A program made the position numbers and the translations under genes. From positions 1 through 39,329 of the forward strand of contig JAJFGP010000101.1 in assembly GCA_021776055.1 (NCBI GenBank): a stretch of 39,329 bases of DNA. Reading direction: 5' to 3'. Positions 7,831 through 15,035 of the stretch are shown here, piece after piece (positions within the stretch are counted from its first letter, which is position 1; every line of letters begins with the position of its first letter). This stretch comes from Kiloniellaceae bacterium (GTDB lineage: Bacteria > Pseudomonadota > Alphaproteobacteria > Kiloniellales > J153). Under the pieces are notes generated by a model, which was not told the DNA's origin, made no database searches, and saw only the letters and a program-made list of their open reading frames with translations.

Positions 7831-9519
7831 ATGGCTCCAATCTCCAACACCCCGCCTTGGGTAATTAAAGTAATGAACGAAAGTGGAGGGGGGAATAAGG
7901 AAAATGTTATCACAAGAAGTGTGATATTGGATTTTGCAGCATTCGTTCTTATTATTTTATCTCATTTCACAAATTATGTGATCTATCTTGGGTATTACCG
8001 TATATTTCCGGACGTTGTTATTGTTCTTGCTATTATTTTTTCCATAGCCGTTGCGCTGGCATTTGTTGCCCGACTGGGCGGGGCGATCACGCGGGCGATT
8101 ATATTCGCGATACTGATAGTCCTGGTCCTTGGCGATGTAATTTTTGAGCTTGGCGTTACCGATGGCCGGACCGGGTTGTTCGCGGCCGGCTTGACATTGG
8201 TCGTCGCGGTCGTGCTGGCGCTATTCCTGGGCCGCCACACCAGCAAGGTTCTCGCAACTGCCTTTGCCGCCATTCTTGGCGCGACCCTGTTGCAGCCCTA
8301 CCTTCAGCCCGCGCAATCATCACCAAGCGCCATTGACGCACCGAAGAGCGGTAATTCGGATCTGCCGGTGATTCTTCACCTTGTGCTCGACGAACACATC
8401 GGCCTGGCCGGAATGAATGACCGGCAACCGGGCGGTGAGCGCCTCGCCCAGGACCTGGAGGCGTTCTATACCGGCTACGGGTTTCGCTTGTTTGGCCAAG
8501 CGTACAGTCAGTATTTCAACACCCAAATGTCGCTGGCTAGCACCTTGAATTTCGACAGCGACCCAAGGGGTGATGCGTACCTCGAAAAGGGGAGGGGGAA
8601 GTGGACCCTACGCGCTAACCGGTATTTTTCGGAGCTGAGGAAACGGGGCTATAAGGCGCGAATCTACCAAACAAATTATATGGATTTCTGCCAAGCGACG
8701 GAGATCGTCGTCGAGAGCTGCGCGGTCTACAACCCGGACAAATTTGTCCCGGATTCCGTTGCTCAGCTTCCGGCGGTAGAGCGCGTGCTGCTGCTTGCCA
8801 ATATGTACTATAGCTCCATCGCCACTATTCGATTCTTGAAGTTTGCGGGCGCCTCTCTGAGCGCTCATTTGGAGGGCTATGGCCTGGAACTCCCTGGGCT
8901 TGGGTTATGGCACGGCCGCCTGGGTCCAATCGCCGTCTTGCCGACCCTTGAACGTTTGGCCGATGATCTGTCGCGGCCCTCAGGCGGCACACTGTACTTC
9001 GCGCATCTCATGATCCCTCACTACCCCTACGTTTTGCGGTCGGACTGCCGTATTCGAACGCCGATCTCCAGCTGGGAGCTAAGATCCCTGCGCGACGGTA
9101 TGAACACGCCGGAATCGCGGCGCGTTCGGTACGCGGCTTATTACGATCAGATCCGATGCACGTTGCGCAAACTGACCACGCTGTTCGATGCGATGAAGGC
9201 AGCGGGTAGCTACGAGACGGCAATCATCCTCATCCACGGTGACCATGGCTCGCGTATCGGCCTCATCGACCCGACCGCGGAAAACCTGTCACGTTTGACC
9301 CCGGATGATTATATCGACAGTTTTTCGACGTTGTTCGCGGCCAAAGTCCCCGGTCTTACCCCCGGTATTGACGCCGAAGCCTCGCCAATTTCCGTAATTC
9401 TGCCTAATCTCCTCGACGTTCCCGACGCGCCGCCACGATTTCCGGCGCAACCGGAAGCTTGTTTTACCGCAGGTGATGAAACCTGTGTTAATGCTCCCAT
9501 CGTGCTTGAAGCGCCGTGA
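7831..9519 (+). CDS. Membrane-anchored alkaline-phosphatase-superfamily (sulfatase-like) hydrolase/transferase
   Basis: A 562-residue protein with about four membrane segments in the first 160 residues and a large exported domain after them. The domain has 'HLVLDEHIG' (first metal site), 'NTQMSLASTLN' (candidate nucleophile Thr, as in lipoteichoic-acid synthase-type enzymes) and 'HGDHGSRIG' (second metal site). Family members cleave or transfer phosphate- or sulfate-linked groups on lipids and sugars outside the inner membrane. The start at 7831 has GAAGG four bases upstream; a second ATG at 7873 lacks a site. The first ~170 bases after 7873 are clearly AT-richer than the rest of the window. 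Confidence 0.7.
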   Translation: MAPISNTPPWVIKVMNESGGGNKENVITRSVILDFAAFVLIILSHFTNYVIYLGYYRIFPDVVIVLAIIFSIAVALAFVARLGGAITRAIIFAILIVLVLGDVIFELGVTDGRTGLFAAGLTLVVAVVLALFLGRHTSKVLATAFAAILGATLLQPYLQPAQSSPSAIDAPKSGNSDLPVILHLVLDEHIGLAGMNDRQPGGERLAQDLEAFYTGYGFRLFGQAYSQYFNTQMSLASTLNFDSDPRGDAYLEKGRGKWTLRANRYFSELRKRGYKARIYQTNYMDFCQATEIVVESCAVYNPDKFVPDSVAQLPAVERVLLLANMYYSSIATIRFLKFAGASLSAHLEGYGLELPGLGLWHGRLGPIAVLPTLERLADDLSRPSGGTLYFAHLMIPHYPYVLRSDCRIRTPISSWELRSLRDGMNTPESRRVRYAAYYDQIRCTLRKLTTLFDAMKAAGSYETAIILIHGDHGSRIGLIDPTAENLSRLTPDDYIDSFSTLFAAKVPGLTPGIDAEASPISVILPNLLDVPDAPPRFPAQPEACFTAGDETCVNAPIVLEAP

Positions 9520-9641
9520 CCGGCACGGGCGGGGCTTTACTGGCCCCACGCGGCCATATGAGAGCAATGAGGTTGTTGCGGAATGTGCGGCTAGTCGAGA
9601 AGATGCCACCTAATTCCATTGCGTGAAGGAGGACTCTAAAA

Positions 9642-10025
9642 ATGAAACGTATACTTTTGCTTGCATCGATCCTGCTGCTTCTTGGCGCTTGCAACACTCA
9701 GCCCATCTACAACGCCGAAAACATTACGATCGTCACGGGCACCGGTTCGGTGCCAAGCCAGGAAGACGTGCGTCGTGTCATCGTCAAGGCTGCGACCTCT
9801 AAGAAGTGGGCGGTAAAGGATATTGATTCAACGCATTTGCAGGTTTCGCATACGACTCGCGGACATACAGCTCAGGCCGTGATTGAGTATTCCACTAAAT
9901 CTTTCTCGATCACCTATTACAATAGCGTCAAATTGAAATACAGCGGCACGAGGATCCATCGCAAATACAACCAGTGGATCGGTAATTTGGAAAGTAGGAT
10001 CCAACAGTATTTTAGCGAGATATAG
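9642..10025 (+). CDS. Small lipoprotein of unknown function
   Basis: A 127-residue protein with a lipoprotein signal peptide; the lipobox is LLGAC with the lipidated Cys at residue 17. The mature part is basic and ends 'IHRKYNQWIGNLESRIQQYF', a tail I have seen in small bacterial lipoproteins of unknown role. A strong AGGAGG lies nine bases before the ATG. It is the last plus-strand gene of the inserted block and its final 14 bases overlap the 3' end of the phosphopantetheinyl transferase gene on the other strand. Confidence 0.75.
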   Translation: MKRILLLASILLLLGACNTQPIYNAENITIVTGTGSVPSQEDVRRVIVKAATSKKWAVKDIDSTHLQVSHTTRGHTAQAVIEYSTKSFSITYYNSVKLKYSGTRIHRKYNQWIGNLESRIQQYFSEI

Positions 10026-10806
10026 TGTGCCGGGTTCCCATCTCTGGGCAGAAAAATGGGCTCTCGGATTCGCCCTGACCGAGCACGTAATGACGGAACC
10101 GGATAGCTTTGCCGCTCCACCCGTTTGTCGAATATAGCGCCACGGCGAGGAGGTAATTCTTACGGAAAGGCCCGACCACTTGGGCCCAATTTTCCTCGTT
10201 ACCGGCGGGCGGAGGGCGCATCCATTCCAGATCGGGGCCCGATGTGTCTGGGCACACCGACTCCAATGCATCCCACACACTATCGCCGACTGCCTTTATG
10301 ACACTTTCCTTGAGGACCCAATGCGTTAGGGCGGTGCTTTCGGAGTCCTCGGGCCGCGCTGAGATCCGCTGACGCTCGGCGAGGGGAAAAAAACGCTCCG
10401 CGATCCTCAAGACACGTGCGCCGCGAGACCGTGCCTCGATGTCTATTCCAAGCGCGCAGCATTGTGCGATCGCCAGCACGACTTCTTCGCCGCTATGAGA
10501 CAGGTTGAAACACAGGCCTTCCACCACGGGGTGCCGCAGAACGGGCTTGCCCTTGGCTTGGTAGTCGAATTTCAATTCTTCGGGTTTTGCCCCCAGGTGC
10601 CGCGCGAGTCCTACGCGCAGCAGGCAGCGACCCAAGAGAAACCGCCGTGCCGCCAGGGGATTGCGTATCGCCTGGTAGCGCGCACATTCTTCCTCGCAAA
10701 GCAGGCCCCGGCCTTCCTCGCAGAGTTCCTCGACGTGCTTCTTCTCAGGTGGCAGAACCCAAAGGTGGCATTCTTGGGTCGTGGATAGCGCGCCGTCTGG
10801 AGCCAT
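10012..10806 (-). CDS. Sfp-type 4'-phosphopantetheinyl transferase
   Basis: A 264-residue enzyme that moves the phosphopantetheine arm from CoA to the serine of carrier proteins. Visible motifs in order: 'KGKPVL' (85-90), 'NLSHS' (101-105), 'GIDIE' (120-124, Mg2+-binding acids) and 'WVLKESVIK' (163-171). This is the full P1-P3 set of the long Sfp/Gsp class. The start at ATG 10806 leaves a 17-base gap after the ketosynthase stop; a longer frame up to 10917 would run deep into the ketosynthase gene. The likely targets are the two cluster carrier proteins. It is the last gene of the right half-operon before the inserted plus-strand block. Confidence 0.88.
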   Translation of the reverse strand: MAPDGALSTTQECHLWVLPPEKKHVEELCEEGRGLLCEEECARYQAIRNPLAARRFLLGRCLLRVGLARHLGAKPEELKFDYQAKGKPVLRHPVVEGLCFNLSHSGEEVVLAIAQCCALGIDIEARSRGARVLRIAERFFPLAERQRISARPEDSESTALTHWVLKESVIKAVGDSVWDALESVCPDTSGPDLEWMRPPPAGNEENWAQVVGPFRKNYLLAVALYSTNGWSGKAIRFRHYVLGQGESESPFFCPEMGTRHTISR

Positions 10807-10823
10807 TGTGGGACAACCTGGTA

Positions 10824-12053
10824 TTACTGCCAGCGGCGGAAAACGAGAGAGGTATTTATCCCTCCAAACGCAAACTGGTTGGTCATGACGTATTCGTTCT
10901 GCATTGGCCGGCCGCACTCAGTGATATAATCCAGCTCCGCGCAGCGCGGGTCGATGCGCTCCAGGTTTATCGTTGGGGCGTACCAATCACTGTTCAGCAT
11001 TTCAACGGTGACCCAAGCCTCAATGCTGCCGCACGCTCCCAAGGTATGCCCGATGTAGCTCTTAAGGGAGCTGATCGGAACCGGCTGGCCATAGATGCTC
11101 AAGGTGGCCTGCGATTCGGCGATATCCCCAAGTTCGGTCGCGGTTCCGTGGGCATTCACATAGCCCACTTCCTGAGCCGGCAGCCCGGCATCCTCGAGCG
11201 CCAGCCGCATGGCCATGGCCATGCTCTCCTCGGCCGGTTGGGTCAGGTGCTTGCCGTCGGTCGTCGTCGCGAAGCCTACGATCTCGGCTTGAATTTTTGC
11301 GCCGCGGGCACGCGCGTGATCCAAATCCTCGACGATCAAAGTGGCAGCACCTTCGCCGACAGTCATACCGTCGCGGGAGGCGTCGAAGGGCCTGGGCGTC
11401 TTCTCAGGCTCGTCGTTGCGCGTGCTGGTCGCGAACAACGTGTCGAAGACGGCGGTCTGGGAAGGACAAAGTTCCTCCGCGCCACCGGCAATCATGACCG
11501 TCTGCTGTCCCTGGCGAACGGATTCATAAGCCATCCCAATCGCCAAGCTTCCCGAGGTGCAGGCGCTGGAGGTTGGGATCAAACGCCCGCGGGTGCCAAA
11601 GAACACCGACACGTTGACCGCCGTCGTATGGGGCATCATCTGAATGTATGTATTGGCTTTGACCGAGTCGGTATTTTCGGTAACCAGCAGCCGTGCCATG
11701 TCGCTCAACGCCGGGGTTGAGCCCGAAGACGAGCCGTAGGCGACGCCGGTTCGACCGCTCGTTAGGACCGGATCGTCGAGGAGACCGGCAGCCTCCAACG
11801 CCATTTCGCTGCTCCGGGTCGCGAGTTGGGCGACGCGCCCCATTCCCCGTGTTCGCTTTCGCGAATAGTGCGCCGGCAACTCGAACGGCGGTAGCGGGGC
11901 GGCAAGACGACAATTGAGGCCGGAAAAGATCTCCCACTCCGGGATGTAGCGTATCTTATTCTGGTAACCGTGCAGCCCTTGCTCGATCTCCGGCCAACTA
12001 TGCCCGATGGGGGACAAACCGCTCATGCCGGTGATAACGACGCGGTGCGTCAA
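10824..12053 (-). CDS. apeR: Beta-ketoacyl-ACP synthase II type (ApeR-like)
   Basis: A 409-residue ketosynthase of the FabF type. It has the complete triad: Cys165 in 'SSACTSGS', His302 in 'NAHGTAT', His336 in 'SYIGHTLGA', with Lys331. It condenses malonyl units onto an acyl or aryl chain. It overlaps the ketoreductase gene by four bases. In E. coli-type aryl-polyene clusters, as I remember them, the order is KS-DH-KR-KS (O-P-Q-R), and this gene occupies the R position; its exact step, possibly the first condensation, is inferred. Confidence 0.85.
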   Translation of the reverse strand: MTHRVVITGMSGLSPIGHSWPEIEQGLHGYQNKIRYIPEWEIFSGLNCRLAAPLPPFELPAHYSRKRTRGMGRVAQLATRSSEMALEAAGLLDDPVLTSGRTGVAYGSSSGSTPALSDMARLLVTENTDSVKANTYIQMMPHTTAVNVSVFFGTRGRLIPTSSACTSGSLAIGMAYESVRQGQQTVMIAGGAEELCPSQTAVFDTLFATSTRNDEPEKTPRPFDASRDGMTVGEGAATLIVEDLDHARARGAKIQAEIVGFATTTDGKHLTQPAEESMAMAMRLALEDAGLPAQEVGYVNAHGTATELGDIAESQATLSIYGQPVPISSLKSYIGHTLGACGSIEAWVTVEMLNSDWYAPTINLERIDPRCAELDYITECGRPMQNEYVMTNQFAFGGINTSLVFRRWQ

Positions 12054-12778
12054 AGCATCCCTCCGTTTACCGATACAACCTGGCGCGTGATGTAAGCGGC
12101 GCCGGTCGAAAATAGGTAGGCGACAAGGCTGGCCACCTCTTCCGGGCGTCCCAAGCGCCGTGCGGGTATCATGTTCATGATCTGGCTGGAATCCAGCTCC
12201 TCGGTCATTTCGGTCTCAATCAATCCGGGTGCTACGCAGTTGACCGTAATCCGGCGTTTTGCCAGTTCGACCGCCAAGGCCTTCGATGCGGCGATCAACC
12301 CACCCTTGGAGGCGCTATAGTTGACCTGCCCGCGGTTGCCGATCAGGCCTGCGACCGACGAGAGAACGACAATGCGCCCACCCTGTTTGGCACGTACCAT
12401 CGGCATAATGACCGGATGCAGGACATTGTAAAATCCGTCCAGGTTGGTGCGGAGCACGTCATCCCAATCGGAATCGGTTAGCGCTGGAAAGACATTGTCG
12501 CGATGTATACCAGCATTGCAGACAACACCATAGTAGGCCCCCTTGGCCTCGATGTCCCGTGCCAAGGCCTCGGCGGCGGCGCGCCGGTCGGCCACGTCGA
12601 AGCACATCAGGCTAGCCTCGACCCCAATGTCGCTGACCTCCTTCAGCACGGATTCCGCAGCCGCTTCTTGGGTGCGGTAATGCACGACGATGTTGAAGCC
12701 GGCTTGTGCCAGGGCGAGGGCGATGTGCTTACCGATTCCGCGGCTTGCCCCGGTAATCAAGACCCGCCCAGCCATCAT
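12050..12778 (-). CDS. apeQ: 3-oxoacyl-ACP reductase, FabG family (ApeQ-like)
   Basis: A 242-residue short-chain dehydrogenase that reduces the beta-keto group after each condensation, using NADPH. Visible: the cofactor loop 'GASRGIG' (10-16), 'NAG' (88-90), Asn112, and the Ser141/Tyr154/Lys158 catalytic set. The C-terminal 'ITRQVVSVNGGM' is typical of FabG. It overlaps both neighbours by four bases (ATGA). Its location inside the DH-KR-KS run makes it the dedicated reductase of the polyene assembly rather than the housekeeping FabG. Confidence 0.9.
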   Translation of the reverse strand: MMAGRVLITGASRGIGKHIALALAQAGFNIVVHYRTQEAAAESVLKEVSDIGVEASLMCFDVADRRAAAEALARDIEAKGAYYGVVCNAGIHRDNVFPALTDSDWDDVLRTNLDGFYNVLHPVIMPMVRAKQGGRIVVLSSVAGLIGNRGQVNYSASKGGLIAASKALAVELAKRRITVNCVAPGLIETEMTEELDSSQIMNMIPARRLGRPEEVASLVAYLFSTGAAYITRQVVSVNGGML

Positions 12779-13233
12779 GCGCGCTCCCGCATAAATGCGA
12801 TCGGGTCTTCGGGACAGAAAACGTTCAAGCGGGCCTCCGCCAATTGTTGGTCGTTTTCATGGTAACAAATCTGACAGTCGAATACCGCCATATTGCCGTC
12901 TCGCCATTCTTCATGGCCGGAGATTTTCAATAGGCTTCCCAACGGAAAATAGGTCGTCACCGCCTGATATCGGCGCGCGCCGAGAAGAAACGCCAAACGA
13001 ATATCCGTGCCGGCCCGCTTCGCGCATATGCCAGCGTAAAGAGCAACCGTCTGCGCCATATACTCTATTCCAACCCAAGCAGGCACGCCCAATCCAGATT
13101 GATAGAAAAGGCTGTCTTCGCCAACGCGAACGGCGGCGGTGACCCAACCTTCGCCCGCATCCAGGGCTTCGTCGATCAGGATCATTGGACCGCTGTGCGG
13201 GAGAAGCTCTTCCAGGGTGTGAGCCGGTTTCAT
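12775..13233 (-). CDS. apeP: Hotdog-fold beta-hydroxyacyl-ACP dehydratase (ApeP-like)
   Basis: A 152-residue single-hotdog protein. 'LLPHSGPMILID' holds the catalytic-type His13, and 'VGIEYMAQTVALYAG' holds Glu57 and Gln61 on the central helix. Family knowledge: this protein pairs with a second hotdog protein (ApeI) to form a heterodimeric dehydratase giving trans double bonds. Here the ApeI-type partner is the C-terminal domain of the ligase fusion at 21785-23533. It shares one base with the stop of the preceding ketosynthase and four with the ketoreductase. Confidence 0.85.
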   Translation of the reverse strand: MKPAHTLEELLPHSGPMILIDEALDAGEGWVTAAVRVGEDSLFYQSGLGVPAWVGIEYMAQTVALYAGICAKRAGTDIRLAFLLGARRYQAVTTYFPLGSLLKISGHEEWRDGNMAVFDCQICYHENDQQLAEARLNVFCPEDPIAFMRERA

Positions 13234-14435
13234 TACCCTGATTTTCCAATAACTAAGGATACGTTGCTGCCACCAAAACCGAAGGCGTTAGCGAGAAAAA
13301 TAGCCGATGCCGTGGGGGCAAGTTGCGCGCCGCGTTCCACCAAACAATCCGCGAGCAATCCGTCCTCCGCTTGACCATCCCAGACATGAGGCGGCAGAAG
13401 TCGCTTCTTGTTCATGCTGCTCGCCGCAAGCCAACAGTGAGCGGCCCCCATGGCGCCTGCCGCACCGAGGGTGTGGCCGATCTGGGCCTTGGAGGAACTG
13501 CACGGCGTGGCGGTGCCGAAAACCTGTTGGACGACCTTGCTCTCCACCTCGTCGTTGTGTCGGGTGCCGGTCCCGTGCAAATGAACATAGTCGATGTCGT
13601 TCGAGGTCATTCCGGCATCCGCGAGCGCGCCGCGAACCGCGTGCCCGATGCCGTGTCCCTCCGGCTCGGGCGCCGTCATGCTATGGGCGTCTGAAGAGGC
13701 ACCGATGCCATACAAGGCGATCTCGGAGGGGTCGCGTTGTACCAGAAAAATCGCGGCCCCTTCGCCGATCATGATCCCATCTCGATTGCGGCTGAATGGA
13801 TTGCATATTCCCGCCGACAGAGCGGAGAGGGCTTGAAACCCGTTCGTCGTCAGTTGGCAGATACTGTCCGCGCCGCCGGCCAATACGGCATCCGCGATAC
13901 CGGTTTGCAGCAGCCGCCGGGCGGCGGCGAGCGCGTGGGCGCCGGAGCTACAGGCGGTCGAGATGGTATAGGCCGGGGCGGTAACGCCAAGATAACGGGC
14001 CAGCGCCTCTCCGGCACTCCCTATTTCCTGCATACGCACATCGAAAACGTCAGGTAGGCGGCCGTTGTCTTTGGCATAGGCAACGGCTTCCTCGCCGTGC
14101 GCGATTCCCGACGTGCTGGTGCCCATTACGACCGCAACGCGGTGCGCGCCATAGCGGGAAATTGCCGTATCCACCTGGGGCCGAATCTCTTCGAGCGCGA
14201 GAATACTTAGCCCAAGATTACGACTGGCGTAGGCAGCCAGTTGCTCCGTTGGCTCGGGGAGCAGGGCATCAACCTGCGCGACGAAGAGGGGGGCGCCATC
14301 GACGAGAAGGTCGCGCCGCTGCACGACGCCTGGCTGTCTTCCGGCCAGGAGGTTATCACACACCTCCTCCCTACTACTGCCAAGAGAACTGACGATACCC
14401 AGCGCGGAAAGATATACGGGCGCCTTGGTCGTCAC
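13233..14435 (-). CDS. apeO: Beta-ketoacyl-ACP synthase (ApeO-like elongating ketosynthase)
   Basis: A 400-residue ketosynthase with an intact triad: Cys162 in 'STACSSG', His287 in 'HLHGTGT' and His321 in 'QIGHTLGA', with Lys316. By position (KS before DH-KR-KS) it corresponds to ApeO, the elongating synthase that forms a heterodimer with the chain-length factor ApeC. It overlaps the DUF3261 gene by four bases (14432-14435). The two ketosynthases of this cluster differ in length and motif context, so they are not recent duplicates. Confidence 0.85.
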   Translation of the reverse strand: MTTKAPVYLSALGIVSSLGSSREEVCDNLLAGRQPGVVQRRDLLVDGAPLFVAQVDALLPEPTEQLAAYASRNLGLSILALEEIRPQVDTAISRYGAHRVAVVMGTSTSGIAHGEEAVAYAKDNGRLPDVFDVRMQEIGSAGEALARYLGVTAPAYTISTACSSGAHALAAARRLLQTGIADAVLAGGADSICQLTTNGFQALSALSAGICNPFSRNRDGIMIGEGAAIFLVQRDPSEIALYGIGASSDAHSMTAPEPEGHGIGHAVRGALADAGMTSNDIDYVHLHGTGTRHNDEVESKVVQQVFGTATPCSSSKAQIGHTLGAAGAMGAAHCWLAASSMNKKRLLPPHVWDGQAEDGLLADCLVERGAQLAPTASAIFLANAFGFGGSNVSLVIGKSG

Positions 14436-15016
14436 GAATTCTTTCCCCGTTCAAGTGTTTCGATCAGAAGACGATAGGGGCGATCGAAGTGATCGATGGA
14501 GATATCGCCGGGCGCCAGAAAGCCGTCGAGATAGCGAACCTCCATCACGAGTTCGCCCCTGGGTCCGAATACGCGTCGAACGCTATTATCCGGCTCGTCT
14601 TCGAGCCGCATGCGCTGCATGGATAATGCCCGTTCCAGGCGTTCACCCGGCCAATAGGTTACTTGTAGATCGAAAAGCATCCAACTCGGATCGATACCAT
14701 CCAGTTCGCCGGCATAGGCGTCTACGGCAACCTTTTCGCCTTCCTGCCGGAGAACAAAAAGAGTCGCGCCAAGATGAGAGAGCGCGGCGATGACTAGCTT
14801 ATTGCCCTCGACCTCGACCTCGAAGCGCATCGATTGCGTCTGATCGCCGTAGGTGCCGGTGACAATCTGGCTGAGAGAGAGATTCCGTCCCAAGCTTTCA
14901 GGCGGCAGGTCTAGATTCGGAGCGTGGCCCGCTCCCTCGATTGCGGGAGATAGGGCGACACAGCCAGATATCACTGACGCTAGAGCGCAAAACGCCAACC
15001 CTCGAATATGTCGCAC
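14432..15016 (-). CDS. DUF3261-type lipoprotein (ApeN-like)
   Basis: A 194-residue predicted lipoprotein. The preferred start is GTG at 15016, with GGGAGGG seven bases upstream; it gives a short signal peptide and lipobox 'VISGC', the lipidated Cys being residue 19. Starting further upstream would overlap the transporter gene and destroy the signal. DUF3261 lipoproteins are regular members of aryl-polyene clusters and are thought to work with the LolA-like and MMPL proteins in moving the product to the outer membrane. It follows the MMPL gene after a 19-base gap. Confidence 0.75.
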   Translation of the reverse strand: MRHIRGLAFCALASVISGCVALSPAIEGAGHAPNLDLPPESLGRNLSLSQIVTGTYGDQTQSMRFEVEVEGNKLVIAALSHLGATLFVLRQEGEKVAVDAYAGELDGIDPSWMLFDLQVTYWPGERLERALSMQRMRLEDEPDNSVRRVFGPRGELVMEVRYLDGFLAPGDISIDHFDRPYRLLIETLERGKNS

Positions 15017-15035
15017 GATGCGCCCTCCCACGCCG

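Noticed and set aside
10587-11720. 377-codon plus-strand frame opposite ketosynthase and transferase genes
   Set aside because: The minus strand holds two clear enzymes with all catalytic motifs; the opposite frame is Arg/Pro-rich and matches no family.
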